A stretch of DNA of 64,000 bases from Moellerella wisconsensis ATCC 35017 (GCF_001294465.1 NZ_LGAA01000003.1:124001-188000); one strand, 5' to 3'. Positions 7,521-17,302 are shown, counted from the first letter of the stretch. Made by a program: numbers and translations. Notes: a model not told the origin generated them from the sequence alone.

Positions 7521-8399
7521 ATGAGATATTCATTAGGCTCAGTATTATATTACTGGCCACGCACGGTATTAGAGGATTTTTATCACCAAGCAGCGCAAAG
7601 TGAGGCCGATATTATTTATCTCGGTGAATCCGTTTGCAGTAAACGCCGCGAATTAAAACCGGCAGATTGGATTGAACTTGGGCGTCAATTAGCCTCCCAA
7701 GGTAAACAAGTGGTATTAACCTCTCTGGCATTATTGCAAGCGCCGTCAGAACTGAAAGAAATTTGCAAATTAGTCGATAATGGTGAGTTTCTCCTCGAAG
7801 CACATGATTTTGGGGTGATCAATATGCTCGCCGAGCGCGGATTGCCTTTCGTTGCTGGTCATGGGCTCAATTGCTACAATGCTTATGCGCTTAAATCGTT
7901 GTTAAAACAAGGGATGACACGTTGGTGTATGCCGGTCGAGCTGTCGCGAGATTGGCTGATTAATTTACTCAATCAATGTGAAAGCTTGGGGATCCGCGAT
8001 CAATTTGAGATTGAAGTGATGAGCTATGGCCATTTACCGCTGGCTTATTCTGCTCGTTGTTTTACCGCCCGCTCTGAAAACCGCTCTAAAGACGAATGTG
8101 AAACTTGCTGCATCAATTATCCGCAAGGACGCAAAGTATTTTCTCAAGAGCAGCAGCAAGTGTTTATTCTTAATGGGATCCAAACACAAAGTGGCTATTG
8201 CTACAATTTGGGTAATGAGCTGAATTCGATGCAAGGATTGGTCGATATTGTGCGTATTTCACCTGAAAATATCGATTCCCTAAATATCTTGGCGCAATTT
8301 AAAGCGAATCAACTGGGCACGGCCCCGCTAAATCTGGCGGCAGAGCCCAGTTGTAATGGCTATTGGCGTAACATTGCTGGGTTATCAATGGCCCAATAA
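7521..8399 (+). CDS. ubiV: UbiV, [4Fe-4S] partner of UbiU
   Basis: A 292-residue U32-family protein, collinear with E. coli UbiV/YhbV. I start at the ATG at 7521, giving MRYSLGSVLYYWP and the E. coli length; an in-frame ATG ten codons earlier overlaps ubiU and adds residues without homology. Cluster cysteines fall at C39 (ESVCSKRR), C180 (SARCF), C193 and C197 (DECETCC), matching the known ligands. It works with UbiU in oxygen-independent ubiquinone synthesis. It ends 3 bases before the stop of the convergent permease gene, with no terminator between. Confidence 0.96.
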   Translation: MRYSLGSVLYYWPRTVLEDFYHQAAQSEADIIYLGESVCSKRRELKPADWIELGRQLASQGKQVVLTSLALLQAPSELKEICKLVDNGEFLLEAHDFGVINMLAERGLPFVAGHGLNCYNAYALKSLLKQGMTRWCMPVELSRDWLINLLNQCESLGIRDQFEIEVMSYGHLPLAYSARCFTARSENRSKDECETCCINYPQGRKVFSQEQQQVFILNGIQTQSGYCYNLGNELNSMQGLVDIVRISPENIDSLNILAQFKANQLGTAPLNLAAEPSCNGYWRNIAGLSMAQ

Positions 8400-8402
8400 A
8401 CA

Positions 8403-9569
8403 TTAATCATGATGCTGGGACTTTTTGTGGATGAGATGGCGTAATTTATGACTGTAATGGCGTAATTCACCGTTTCGCAGCATGCCAACAAAAACTCCCA
8501 GTAGGGTATAAATCACTCCGAGAGTCAGCATCATCACGATATCCATCAAAACGCCAGTAAAAGGTAATCCCAGCTGGTTAATACCGGCAATAGCGTTAGT
8601 CGCCCAAGTAGAAGGCAGCGCAGAGGCTATCATTCGAACCCAATCCGGCATCGCTTGTAATGGCCAAATAGTGCCGGACATATAAAACACTGGCGTGGTA
8701 ATAAATGCCAAGGTTAAATAAATCATTTCCACGCTACGCAGACATTCGGTCACCAGTTTGCCTAATCCGAGTACGGCCAATAAAAAAGGGAACGTTAGCA
8801 TCCACAGTTCGTACAGTGGGGCTTCTTGGCGATAGCCTAGTACCCAAGGCCATAACGCAAAAAATACCGTGGATAAAAATAACCAGATAGGTAATAACGC
8901 CGATAACGCGCCGAGATAAACCGCTAATGGCGGCTTACCTTTAGGGGTACCTCGAATAGCAATACTTACCCTTACGCAGGCAATTAACAGTGAATGCTGT
9001 AATAACATCACTAAAAGCCCAGGGAAAACAATCGCCGCAAAACTCACGCCGGGATTATATAATGCAATAGTTTCACTTTTCACGGGAGTGATCACTAACG
9101 CAGCTTGCTCCGCACTATAACCGGCGTCGCGTAATAACGCGGTATTATAATCATTGAGTAGCTGGGTATAAGCAATGGATAATTCTTGTTGAATCTGTCC
9201 ACTGGCTAATCGGTTAGTTCCATCACCGTAAACCGGCACCGTAATATTTTTACCTTCGAGCAGATATTTTTCAAAATTGGTTGGAATAATAATAATCGCA
9301 AACAGCTGCCGGCTGATCATATCCTGCCGTGCTTGGGCTAAATTATCGTAACTGTGTAATTGCACTTTCGGTGTGGCATCTAAATCGCGAATTAATACCC
9401 GACTTGCAGAGCTATGGTCTTGGTCAATCACCGCGACAGGAAGCTCCCATAACACCGGCTTGGCATAGACTAAACTCATGATGCATAAAGAAACCAGCAG
9501 CAACAGCCACATTGGTTTATCCAGCATGCCTAGTAGCACCTTTTTGAAGGTGGCAAAATAAACCGGCAT
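8403..9569 (-). CDS. ABC-2 type export permease (second permease of operon)
   Basis: A 388-residue inner-membrane protein of the ABC-2 (YhhJ/YbhR-like) permease family. An N-terminal membrane anchor (about residues 18-36) is followed by a large periplasmic domain with the family pattern LPVAVIDQDHSSASRVLIRDL, then five or so hydrophobic segments from about residue 175 on and a basic, histidine-rich C-terminus. It is paralogous to the gene before it: the block after the first membrane segment reads almost the same in both. Its ATG shares one base with the upstream stop (TAATG), so translation is coupled. Such permeases usually pair with an ATPase, but none is encoded here. Substrate unknown. 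Confidence 0.85.
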   Translation of the reverse strand: MPVYFATFKKVLLGMLDKPMWLLLLVSLCIMSLVYAKPVLWELPVAVIDQDHSSASRVLIRDLDATPKVQLHSYDNLAQARQDMISRQLFAIIIIPTNFEKYLLEGKNITVPVYGDGTNRLASGQIQQELSIAYTQLLNDYNTALLRDAGYSAEQAALVITPVKSETIALYNPGVSFAAIVFPGLLVMLLQHSLLIACVRVSIAIRGTPKGKPPLAVYLGALSALLPIWLFLSTVFFALWPWVLGYRQEAPLYELWMLTFPFLLAVLGLGKLVTECLRSVEMIYLTLAFITTPVFYMSGTIWPLQAMPDWVRMIASALPSTWATNAIAGINQLGLPFTGVLMDIVMMLTLGVIYTLLGVFVGMLRNGELRHYSHKLRHLIHKKSQHHD

Positions 9570-10714
9570 TATTCACTCCCTCCTTGGGCTGCAAGTCGTT
9601 TAAACAGTCGGTGACGTACTAAAAATGCACAGACTAACGGATAAATCAATAAATACAGACAAACTTCAATAATCCGCCATCCGGTGACTTCACGCAGAAA
9701 AATATCAAACATCGCATTCAAAGCATGAGTTAATGGCTCTATATTTGAAATCACGCGCGCCGGCCAAATCATAGAAAGTTCGGGAACCGCCATACCGGAA
9801 AAAGCCAAGGCGATACTGACCAATATCCCAATTAAGCTGTACGCCATAATCGCACTGGAGGTAAAAGTGAACAGCAATAAGCCAATACTCTGTGCCGCTA
9901 TCACATAGAAGAAACCGACCATAATCATATATAGCGGATTACCGGTAACCTTAGCATCAAATAGTGTCACTAATGCCGCTATTTCTATCACCAATAAAGT
10001 GATGAAAAATAAGGTATAAGGTGCCATTTTACCCAGCAAAGCCGGGACAAAAGGAGTGATCGATTGCAGAATCGATCCCCGCGACATGGTGTAAATGGTA
10101 CAGGTCACCACAAATAGCTGAAGCATATGAATAGTGGCCGCAAATTGCTGATAATAAATATAACTGCCACTTGGATTAAATAAGCTATCGTAAGATAAGG
10201 TAACATTCGCCAAAGGCGGAAGTTTATGCCCCATCGAAGACGCCATCAGCACCCGATATTTAGCATTCAGTTCGGCCACCAGCCCACTGAAATCCTGTAT
10301 CGCATAACTGCCCGAGGCATAAAATAAGGCGTTGTAATACATTCTAATTTCGGGTTGGCGACCACTGAGCGCCTCTTTTTCAAAATCAGGCGGGATATAC
10401 AGCACCGCATAATCTTTGGCGCTGGCCATTCTTTTTATCGAGGTATCAACGTTATTATCAACCGCTTTAACATCGGCATGAGGTCCGGCGTTTAAATCGC
10501 GGATTAATTGCCGAGACAACGGGCTGTGATCGTTATCCACTACCGAGACGGGCAAATCCATTAAGGTGCCTTCAGAAAAATTGGCGCTCACCAAGGTGAA
10601 TAACATTAGTGGAAATAACCAACTTAACCAATGGAATACCGGGCTACGGATCGCGGATTTTGTTTCTCGGCTAAAGGCATTTTCAAAGCCTCTCCAAGCA
10701 AATTTAGCTTTCAT
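9569..10714 (-). CDS. ABC-2 type export permease (first permease of operon)
   Basis: A 381-residue ABC-2 family membrane protein, paralogous to the following permease. It has a first hydrophobic segment at about residues 28-45, a periplasmic domain starting DLPVSVVDNDHSPLSRQLIRDL, then a block of membrane helices from about residue 175 to 370. It starts 11 bases after the membrane-fusion gene and runs into the next permease by a one-base TAATG overlap, so all three are one operon. In E. coli the YhiI-RbbA-YhhJ and YbhG-F-S-R exporters have a similar layout but include an ATP-binding protein. The cargo is unknown. Confidence 0.84.
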   Translation of the reverse strand: MKAKFAWRGFENAFSRETKSAIRSPVFHWLSWLFPLMLFTLVSANFSEGTLMDLPVSVVDNDHSPLSRQLIRDLNAGPHADVKAVDNNVDTSIKRMASAKDYAVLYIPPDFEKEALSGRQPEIRMYYNALFYASGSYAIQDFSGLVAELNAKYRVLMASSMGHKLPPLANVTLSYDSLFNPSGSYIYYQQFAATIHMLQLFVVTCTIYTMSRGSILQSITPFVPALLGKMAPYTLFFITLLVIEIAALVTLFDAKVTGNPLYMIMVGFFYVIAAQSIGLLLFTFTSSAIMAYSLIGILVSIALAFSGMAVPELSMIWPARVISNIEPLTHALNAMFDIFLREVTGWRIIEVCLYLLIYPLVCAFLVRHRLFKRLAAQGGSE

Positions 10715-10725
10715 ACTGCGCCTTA

Positions 10726-11697
10726 TTATTTATCCCAGCGCCACAATGTACTCATGCCCGGACGAAGACCTTCCACAGGCTCCAAGGGGTATAAGCGAAC
10801 TTCAAAGGTTTTTAAATCGAAGTCCCCGGTTGCACGCGTGGCTCTCTTGGTCGCGTAATCGCCTTTAGGGGCGATAAAACGCACTTCCGCATCGATTTCT
10901 TTATCACCTAATGCCGGAACTCGTAATTTAATAATGTCACCTTTTTTGACATTAACTAAAATATCTTCGCGTAGATTATAAATAAAATAGGCTTGAGGCA
11001 AACGGATCAACGACACTAATGGGCTACCGGCATTAAATAATTCGCCTACTTCTGCAGGGATTGGTCCGACTTCACCTTCAACCGGGGCTTTTACTTGTAA
11101 ATCATCAACCTGTACTTGAATCTCAGCCAGTTTCTGCTCTGCTTGTGTTAATTCGGCTTGATATTGATGACGTAGCTCAACACGATCGCCATTTTTGCCT
11201 TCATCTAACTGGGCTTTAGCACTCAGTACCTGTTGATAAGCCACATCTTTTGCTTTACGGGCATTATCTAACTCATTCGCAGACACATATCCCTTCGCCG
11301 ATAAATTACTTAACCGTGTATATTCATGGCTAGCGTTCTGATATTGCGATTGAGCCTGAGCAACCTGCGCCGCTAAATTACGCAGCGTTTCTTCACGCGT
11401 ACCGTGCAGCGATAAGGCTAATTGAGCTTTAGCTTGGTCGCGCGCCGCAACAACAGCGGCATATTGTGCATTGAGTTCGGGGCTTTCCAGCGTTAATAAT
11501 AACTGTCCTTGTTTAACATCATCACCACGCTCAATATGACGTTCAATGACCCGGCCGGTGGCTTTAGAAGTCACCACCACTTCCGGAGCATCAACTTCAC
11601 CTTGTAATAACAAATATTGATTATGGGAATGAAAAAGAGCGGCTGTTGCAATTAAAATCAACATCAGCAGGATCAGTACAATCGTTCTTTTTTTCAT
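10726..11697 (-). CDS. HlyD/YhiI-type membrane fusion protein of an efflux system
   Basis: A periplasmic adaptor of about 323 residues. An N-terminal membrane anchor (MKKRTIVLILLMLILIATAA) is followed by a biotinyl-lipoyl half (VVTSKATGRVIERHIERGDDV), a long coiled-coil hairpin at about residues 80-190 rich in Ala, Gln and Glu, a second lipoyl half (VKAPVEGEVGPIPAEVGE) and a beta-barrel. I start at the ATG at 11697 because it opens directly with the positively charged anchor; the frame continues 13 codons upstream without homology. It is the first gene of an operon with two ABC-2 permeases and would link them to an outer-membrane channel such as TolC. Confidence 0.88.
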   Translation of the reverse strand: MKKRTIVLILLMLILIATAALFHSHNQYLLLQGEVDAPEVVVTSKATGRVIERHIERGDDVKQGQLLLTLESPELNAQYAAVVAARDQAKAQLALSLHGTREETLRNLAAQVAQAQSQYQNASHEYTRLSNLSAKGYVSANELDNARKAKDVAYQQVLSAKAQLDEGKNGDRVELRHQYQAELTQAEQKLAEIQVQVDDLQVKAPVEGEVGPIPAEVGELFNAGSPLVSLIRLPQAYFIYNLREDILVNVKKGDIIKLRVPALGDKEIDAEVRFIAPKGDYATKRATRATGDFDLKTFEVRLYPLEPVEGLRPGMSTLWRWDK

Positions 11698-12073
11698 TAT
11701 GTTTATGAACCTTAAAAATAATGTATCCAAAATCATTCGAGTTGCAGGAACGCAATCGAAGAGATCAATAAGATTACATACGTCAGTATGTTTAGAAGAG
11801 TAAAGCTAACTAATATGCCCGCAATATAAGTATGACGGATATAATGGCAGAAACTATTATCGATACAGTATGACAATAATTTACAACAAAGCGTTAATAA
11901 ATTCGTGCGCTAGCTCACTGACAGAAAGGGAATAGCACCCGAATAATACCGGAATAGTGCAACTGAAAATCACTTATGTCAAATTTTCGTGATATGAATA
12001 TTAACAATAATATTCGCCACACAATAATCCAATTAAGTTAAAATAGACGCTTTGCCTCCCTACTGGAAAACCT
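11698..12073. other. Divergent intergenic region, efflux operon / btsS
   Basis: About 376 AT-rich bases without a credible gene. Visible structure: a perfect 5-base hairpin CATAC-GTCA-GTATG near 11780-11793, and a perfect inverted repeat GAATATTA (11996-12003) / TAATATTC (12008-12015) 58 bases before the btsS start. The inverted repeat could be an operator for btsS. Promoters were not resolved. Confidence 0.45.
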
Positions 12074-13768
12074 ATGTACGAGTTTGATCTAGTCCTCCTA
12101 CTCTTGCAGCAGATGTGCGTGTATTTAGTGATAGCTTGGGCATTAAGCAAAACACCGCTGATCATTCCTTTGCTAAAAGTCACCATTCGTCTGCCCCATA
12201 AAGTCATGTGTTACTTTATTTTCTCCATTTTCTGCATCATGGGCACTTATTTTGGCTTACATATCAATGACTCGATAGCCAATACTCGCGCAATCGGTTC
12301 AGTATTAGGCGGCTTACTCGGTGGCCCCGGTGTTGGTTTTTTGGTTGGCTTTACCGGCGGATTGCACCGCTATTCCCTCGGCGGTATGACCGCATTCAGC
12401 TGTATGGTATCGACTATCGCAGAAGGACTGATAGGGGGGCTGATCCATAGCTACTATATGAAGCGCGGTAAAATTAATAAGTTATTTAATCCGTGGACCG
12501 CTGCTGGAGTAACACTATTTGCCGAAATCATCCAAATGCTAATTATCTTATTATTGGCTAAACCCTTTAATGAGGCTTTAGCGTTAGTAAAAAATATTGC
12601 CGCCCCGATGGTGATTGCCAACAGTATTGGCGCCGCAATGTTTATCCGTATTTTATTAGATAGGCGCGCCATTGTAGATAGGTATACCTCCGCATTTTCA
12701 GCCCAAGCAATGAAAATAGCCGTATGTACAGAAGGTATTTTACGCAAAGGCTTCAATGCGGATAACAGCATGAAAGTGGCTAAAATCATTTACCAGCAGC
12801 TAGAAATTGGTGCCGTTGCGATTACCGATCGCGAAAAATTATTAGCCTTTATAGGGATAGGCGCAGATCACCATATTCCCGGCACCCCGATTGCGTCGAT
12901 ACAATCGCGTCGAGCGATCGACTTCAATGAAGTCGTCTATGCCGACGGCAATGAGACCCCGTATAAATGTTCACTCGATCCTACCTGTAAATTGGGTTCT
13001 GCATTGGTTATACCTTTACGCGGTGAAAATCAACGCGTTATAGGAACGATAAAACTTTATGAAGGCAAAAATCGTTTATTCAGCTCAATTAATCGTACCC
13101 TAGGGGAAGGTATCGCCAGTTTATTCTCTGCACAGATCCTCGCCGGACAATATGAACGCAATAAACAATCACTGCTGCAATCTGAAGTTAAGTTGTTGCA
13201 TGCCCAAGTTAATCCACATTTTCTATTTAATGTGCTCAATACACTCCAAGCAGTAATCCGGCGTGATAGCCAGCAAGCGGGACAATTAGTGCAATATATC
13301 TCAACATTTTTTCGTAAAAATCTTAAACGTCCGGAGAATAATGCCACGCTGGGTGAAGAGATAGAGCACGTTAATGCATATTTACAGATTGAAAAAGCAC
13401 GTTTCCGTGATAATTTACAGGTTCATTTTGAGATCCCAGATCAGCTTAATCTGGTCGAGCTACCGGCTTTTTCTCTCCAACCGATGGTAGAAAATGCCAT
13501 AAAACATGGAACATCACAGTTATTAGGCATTGGGCGTATTACAATACGTGCTTATCAATATAATCAATGTGTTTGTATCGAAATTGAAGACAATGCCGGA
13601 CTCTATCAACCCTCGCCGCTCAGTGATGGCTTAGGAATGAGTTTGGTGGATAAACGACTGCGCTTAAAATACGGCGAAAAATATGGGGTTAGCGTGGAAT
13701 ATGAGCCCGAAGAATTTACCCGTATCAAACTAAATTTGCCGTATTATTCACACAACCTAATAAAATAA
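12074..13768 (+). CDS. btsS: BtsS, high-affinity pyruvate-sensing histidine kinase
   Basis: A 564-residue LytS-type sensor kinase, nearly collinear with E. coli BtsS/YehU (561). The N-terminal 200 residues form the 5TM-5TMR_LYT membrane domain, which binds extracellular pyruvate in E. coli. A GAF domain follows at about residues 225-355, then a HisKA_7TM/LytS kinase core: LLHAQVNPHFLFN with the phosphorylated histidine at residue 382, the N-box VENAIKHGTSQLL and a glycine box DGLGMSLVDKRL. The response regulator btsR follows after 10 bases. The known target gene in E. coli, the pyruvate transporter btsT, is not in this window. Confidence 0.95.
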   Translation: MYEFDLVLLLLQQMCVYLVIAWALSKTPLIIPLLKVTIRLPHKVMCYFIFSIFCIMGTYFGLHINDSIANTRAIGSVLGGLLGGPGVGFLVGFTGGLHRYSLGGMTAFSCMVSTIAEGLIGGLIHSYYMKRGKINKLFNPWTAAGVTLFAEIIQMLIILLLAKPFNEALALVKNIAAPMVIANSIGAAMFIRILLDRRAIVDRYTSAFSAQAMKIAVCTEGILRKGFNADNSMKVAKIIYQQLEIGAVAITDREKLLAFIGIGADHHIPGTPIASIQSRRAIDFNEVVYADGNETPYKCSLDPTCKLGSALVIPLRGENQRVIGTIKLYEGKNRLFSSINRTLGEGIASLFSAQILAGQYERNKQSLLQSEVKLLHAQVNPHFLFNVLNTLQAVIRRDSQQAGQLVQYISTFFRKNLKRPENNATLGEEIEHVNAYLQIEKARFRDNLQVHFEIPDQLNLVELPAFSLQPMVENAIKHGTSQLLGIGRITIRAYQYNQCVCIEIEDNAGLYQPSPLSDGLGMSLVDKRLRLKYGEKYGVSVEYEPEEFTRIKLNLPYYSHNLIK

Positions 13769-13778
13769 TTAAAAAATA

Positions 13779-14495
13779 ATGAATGTACTAATTGTTGATG
13801 ATGAACCCTTAGCCCGAGAAAACCTGCGTTGCTTACTCGAAGATATAGCAGATATTGAAATTATCGGCGAATGCGCCAATGCCATCGAAGCTATTAGCGC
13901 TATCCATAAATTAAAGCCGGATGCGGTGTTTTTGGATATTCAAATGCCTCGCGTTACTGGCTTAGAGATGGTGCGCATGCTTGATCCCGAAGACCGACCT
14001 TATATCATTTTCCTCACCGCTTTTGATGAATATGCGATTGAGGCCTTTGAGGAGCATGCGTTTGATTATTTGCTGAAGCCGGTAGAAAAACAGCGCATGG
14101 AAAAAACGCTGCATCGATTACGACAAGGTAAGCAAAAGCAGAATATCGAAGCGTTAGTCGGTAGCGAGCCACTCAAGTTTATTCCTTGTACTGGTCACAG
14201 TCGTATTTGGCTAATGAAGCTGGATGAAGTTTTATACGTCACCTCACGCATGAGCGGTGTATTTGTGATTAGTAAGCAAGGCCAAGAAGGCTTTACGGAA
14301 TTGACGTTACGTACCCTTGAAATGCGAACGCCACTAGTTCGCTGCCATCGTCAATATTTGGTCAATATGACTCAGTTAAATGAAATTTTATTCGGTGATA
14401 ATGGGCAAGCTGAGTTAGTGCTGAGTAATGGAGAACGCATCCCAGTCAGCCGCCGTTATCTTAAACCACTCAAAGAAGCATTAGGGTTAATCTAA
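13779..14495 (+). CDS. btsR: BtsR, LytTR response regulator
   Basis: A 238-residue response regulator matching E. coli BtsR/YehT (239). The receiver domain (about 1-120) has the acidic pocket D7/D8, the phosphoacceptor D53 (FLDIQMP), the conserved threonine in FLTAFDEYA and the lysine in YLLKPV. The C-terminal LytTR DNA-binding domain (about 135-238) contains [12 protein letters not shown], the [10 protein letters not shown] motif and [13 protein letters not shown]. It is activated by BtsS and in E. coli switches on btsT when pyruvate is scarce. The 10-base gap to btsS indicates co-transcription. Confidence 0.95.
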   Translation: MNVLIVDDEPLARENLRCLLEDIADIEIIGECANAIEAISAIHKLKPDAVFLDIQMPRVTGLEMVRMLDPEDRPYIIFLTAFDEYAIEAFEEHAFDYLLKPVEKQRMEKTLHRLRQGKQKQNIEALVGSEPLKFIPCTGHSRIWLMKLDEVLYVTSRMSGVFVISKQGQEGFTELTLRTLEMRTPLVRCHRQYLVNMTQLNEILFGDNGQAELVLSNGERIPVSRRYLKPLKEALGLI

Positions 14496-14551
14496 GCAAT
14501 CATATATTATGAAATAATTATAATTAACCTAAACCTAAAGGAGTCAGGTGA

Positions 14552-14929
14552 ATGGCTGATTTTTATCTTCAAATTAGAACTGATTCAATGACATTAAAAA
14601 ATCTGGAAACTCACGATGAGCATTCAGCACAAGGTCATTTCTCTTCAGTCCGCTTGATCATCGGCGATTATTATTCGGCTGAATTTATTCTGCGACAACT
14701 GGTTGAGCAAATGGGTCTGCGTGTTTCATTGCCGTTTAGCACTCATCATCGTGTTGTGGTACAAGCGCTAGATAAAATCGAAGGTGGGCTAAGTGAAGTT
14801 GAAATTCGTTTACTCAAAGAAGTGGTTTCTGGTGGATTTGCCCAAAAAGTGAAAAAAATTGTTGTCTGCTGCGATAATTTACCCTTACCTCAAAGTGAGG
14901 CCAAAGCATTACTCGAAAACACCCAATAA
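14552..14929 (+). CDS. Unrecognised 125-residue protein downstream of btsSR
   Basis: I do not recognise this protein. It has a strong ribosome site (AAAGGAG, 9 bases before the ATG), good codon structure and its own terminator, so it is very likely a real gene. It has no signal peptide or membrane segment. The centre (GDYYSAEFILRQLVEQMGLR) and the KIEGGLSEVEIRLLKEVVSG stretch look like alternating helices and strands; a VKKIVVCCDNLPLP strand near the end carries a Cys-Cys pair. It lies 56 bases after btsR on the same strand and may be co-transcribed. A cytosolic, mixed alpha/beta protein is all that can be said. Confidence 0.75.
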   Translation: MADFYLQIRTDSMTLKNLETHDEHSAQGHFSSVRLIIGDYYSAEFILRQLVEQMGLRVSLPFSTHHRVVVQALDKIEGGLSEVEIRLLKEVVSGGFAQKVKKIVVCCDNLPLPQSEAKALLENTQ

Positions 14930-14938
14930 TTTTTATGA

Positions 14939-14972
14939 GTCGTCAGAGGGTTATCCTCTGGCGACCTAATCT
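14939..14972 (+). terminator. Hairpin terminator after the 125-residue gene
   Basis: Stem GTCGTCAGAGG (14939-14949) pairs with CCTCTGGCGAC (14955-14965), 11 base pairs with one G-T pair and a 5-base loop. It is followed by a moderately T-rich stretch rather than a clean T run. The remaining 14973-15160 shows nothing I can name. Confidence 0.65.
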
Positions 14973-15160
14973 TCTTTCTCTACCCTAATCATATACTCAA
15001 TATTCTAAGACGCCTCATCGTACTATAGTCCTTACTTTCTATTCCCATATCTCTATTTTTTACGCTCTAGTTGATTGTTTAGTTTAGCTTTTCACGCTGA
15101 TATTCCCATCGGGGAAGTCTGCAAAAGTTAACATCACAATATAAAATCTATAAAAAAACC

Positions 15161-15190
15161 AAAAAAAACCGGACAAATGTCCGGTTTTTA
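15161..15190 (-). terminator. Terminator of deaD
   Basis: Inverted repeat AAAACCGGAC (15165-15174) / GTCCGGTTTT (15179-15188) with a 4-base loop. Read on the minus strand it is followed by a long T run. It lies about 40 bases after the deaD stop. Confidence 0.85.
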
Positions 15191-15230
15191 GTGTCTCATC
15201 AACTGAGCACAAGCCAATTAAACGCGATAA

Positions 15231-17132
15231 TTATGCGTTATTGCTTGGAGTGCGGCGACGTGGCGCGGCTGATGCGGCACCATCTTCGCTACGACCACGG
15301 AAACCACCGCGATCATTTTTACGCTCACCACCACGACGTGGAGCACCTGCACCGGCACCACCCGCTGAACTACCTTCTCCACGACGAGGAGCACCACCAC
15401 CACGACGCTCACGGCGTTCAAATGGTTGAGCTTCACCCATCAGTTGGATCTGCATAGGTTTATTCAGAATGCGTGTACGGCTTAAATGGCTCACTAAATC
15501 ATTTGGCATGCCTTTTGGCAGTTCAATAGTCGAGTGAGTTCCGAACAGTTTGATGTTACCAATGTAACGGCTGCTGATATCGGCTTCGTTCGCAATCGCA
15601 CCAACAATATGACGAACTTCAACACCATCATCGCGGCCAACTTCAATACGGTACAGTTCCATATCGCCGACATCACGACGTTCGCGACGCGCTGGTTTAT
15701 CACCATTTCGGTCACCGCGATCACCACGGTCACCACGATCGAAACGGTCATTACCACGGCGACGGTCGTCAGAACGGTCATTTGATTCACGACGTGGACG
15801 ACGTGGAGCTTCTGGTGGCAGGATCAGAGGACGTTCGCCCTGTGCCATTTTCAGCAATGCTGCTGCCAGAGTTTCGATATCTGAATCTTCACCAGGAACT
15901 AATTTAGCCAGTAATGCACGATATTGTTCTAAATCAGCACTTTCTAGCTGTTTTTGAACAGTTTCGGCAAATTTAGCTAAACGACGTTCAGTCAGCAGAT
16001 CTGCATTTGGCAGTTCAACTTCAGGAATAGTCAGTTTCATGGTGCGTTCAATGTTGCGCAGTAAACGACGCTCACGGTTCTCAACGAACAGTAATGCGCG
16101 ACCAGCACGACCAGCACGGCCTGTACGACCGATACGGTGAACGTAAGATTCAGCATCCATAGGGATGTCATAGTTAACAACTAAGCTGATACGCTCAACA
16201 TCCAGACCACGAGCCGCAACATCAGTTGCGATCAAAATGTCTAAACGACCATCTTTTAAACGTTCTAATGTTTGTTCGCGCAGTGCTTGGTTCATATCAC
16301 CATTCAATGCCGCGCTGTTATAACCGCTACGTTCTAAGGCTTCTGCAACTTCTAATGTGGCATTTTTAGTACGCACAAAGATAATTGCTGCATCAAAATC
16401 TTCCGCTTCAAGGAAACGAACCAGCGCTTCATTTTTACGCACACCATAAGCAGTCCAGTAGCTCTGAGTAATATCAGGGCGAGTGGTTACGCTAGACTGG
16501 ATACGGATTTCTTTTGGATCTTTCATGAAACGACGGGTGATACGACGGATCGGATCTGGCATCGTTGCAGAGAAAAGCGCCGTCTGGTGATTTGCTGGGA
16601 TTTGGCTCATGATGTTTTCAACATCTTCAATAAAGCCCATACGCAGCATTTCATCAGCTTCGTCCAGAACCAGACCTTTTAATTGAGAAAGATCTAAAGT
16701 TCCACGTTTCAAATGGTCAAGCAGACGTCCTGGAGTCCCCACGACAACTTGTGGTCCTTGACGCAGTGCACGCAATTGAACGTCATAACGTTGGCCACCA
16801 TACAGGGCAACAACATTGACACTTTTCATATGTTTAGCAAAGTCACCCATCGCTTCTGAAACCTGAACGGCCAGTTCGCGAGTTGGGGCTAAGACTAAAA
16901 TTTGCGGCGCTTTTAAGTTAGGATCGATATTGTTCAGCAACGGTACACCGAATGCTGCTGTTTTACCGCTTCCTGTTTGTGCCATACCCAGCACATCTGA
17001 CCCTTGTAACAGATGAGGGATACATTGTTGTTGAATTGGTGAAGGTTTTTCGTAACCTAAATCACTCAGTGCAGTCAAAATAGATGCTGATAAACCAAGA
17101 TCAGCAAAAGAGATATCAGTCTCTGTAGTCAT
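15231..17132 (-). CDS. deaD: ATP-dependent DEAD-box RNA helicase DeaD (CsdA)
   Basis: A 633-residue DEAD-box helicase acting in cold-shock RNA unwinding, 50S biogenesis and the cold degradosome. All motifs are visible: the Q motif (KPSPIQQQ), [14 protein letters not shown], the DEAD box (VLDEADEML), SAT, and the C-terminal [11 protein letters not shown]. An RNA-binding domain follows at about residues 480-560 ([23 protein letters not shown]), then a low-complexity Arg/Gly tail. The first ATG of the frame would add 5 residues; I start at 17132 because GAGG stands 9 bases upstream. In E. coli the gene also follows nlpI and pnp, and may be co-transcribed with them. Confidence 0.96.
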   Translation of the reverse strand: MTTETDISFADLGLSASILTALSDLGYEKPSPIQQQCIPHLLQGSDVLGMAQTGSGKTAAFGVPLLNNIDPNLKAPQILVLAPTRELAVQVSEAMGDFAKHMKSVNVVALYGGQRYDVQLRALRQGPQVVVGTPGRLLDHLKRGTLDLSQLKGLVLDEADEMLRMGFIEDVENIMSQIPANHQTALFSATMPDPIRRITRRFMKDPKEIRIQSSVTTRPDITQSYWTAYGVRKNEALVRFLEAEDFDAAIIFVRTKNATLEVAEALERSGYNSAALNGDMNQALREQTLERLKDGRLDILIATDVAARGLDVERISLVVNYDIPMDAESYVHRIGRTGRAGRAGRALLFVENRERRLLRNIERTMKLTIPEVELPNADLLTERRLAKFAETVQKQLESADLEQYRALLAKLVPGEDSDIETLAAALLKMAQGERPLILPPEAPRRPRRESNDRSDDRRRGNDRFDRGDRGDRGDRNGDKPARRERRDVGDMELYRIEVGRDDGVEVRHIVGAIANEADISSRYIGNIKLFGTHSTIELPKGMPNDLVSHLSRTRILNKPMQIQLMGEAQPFERRERRGGGAPRRGEGSSAGGAGAGAPRRGGERKNDRGGFRGRSEDGAASAAPRRRTPSNNA

Positions 17133-17302
17133 GTAAAGGTGCCTCATACTTAATGGCGGCCAGTTTACATAACACAGCGAAAATCGTTTCCGTCATTTTC
17201 ATTTAAAATGTGAACTGGCTCAAATTATATTATTAAACGAACAGATAAGCCCTCATCGTGTCTAGATGATGACTTAAAATTTTGTGTGAAAATGTTCGTC
17301 AG

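Noticed and set aside
11725-11760. Dispersed intergenic repeat (TTCGAGTTGCAG-like)
   Set aside because: A similar but imperfect stretch occurs near 53388-53400; two weak matches are not enough to call a repeat family from one window.
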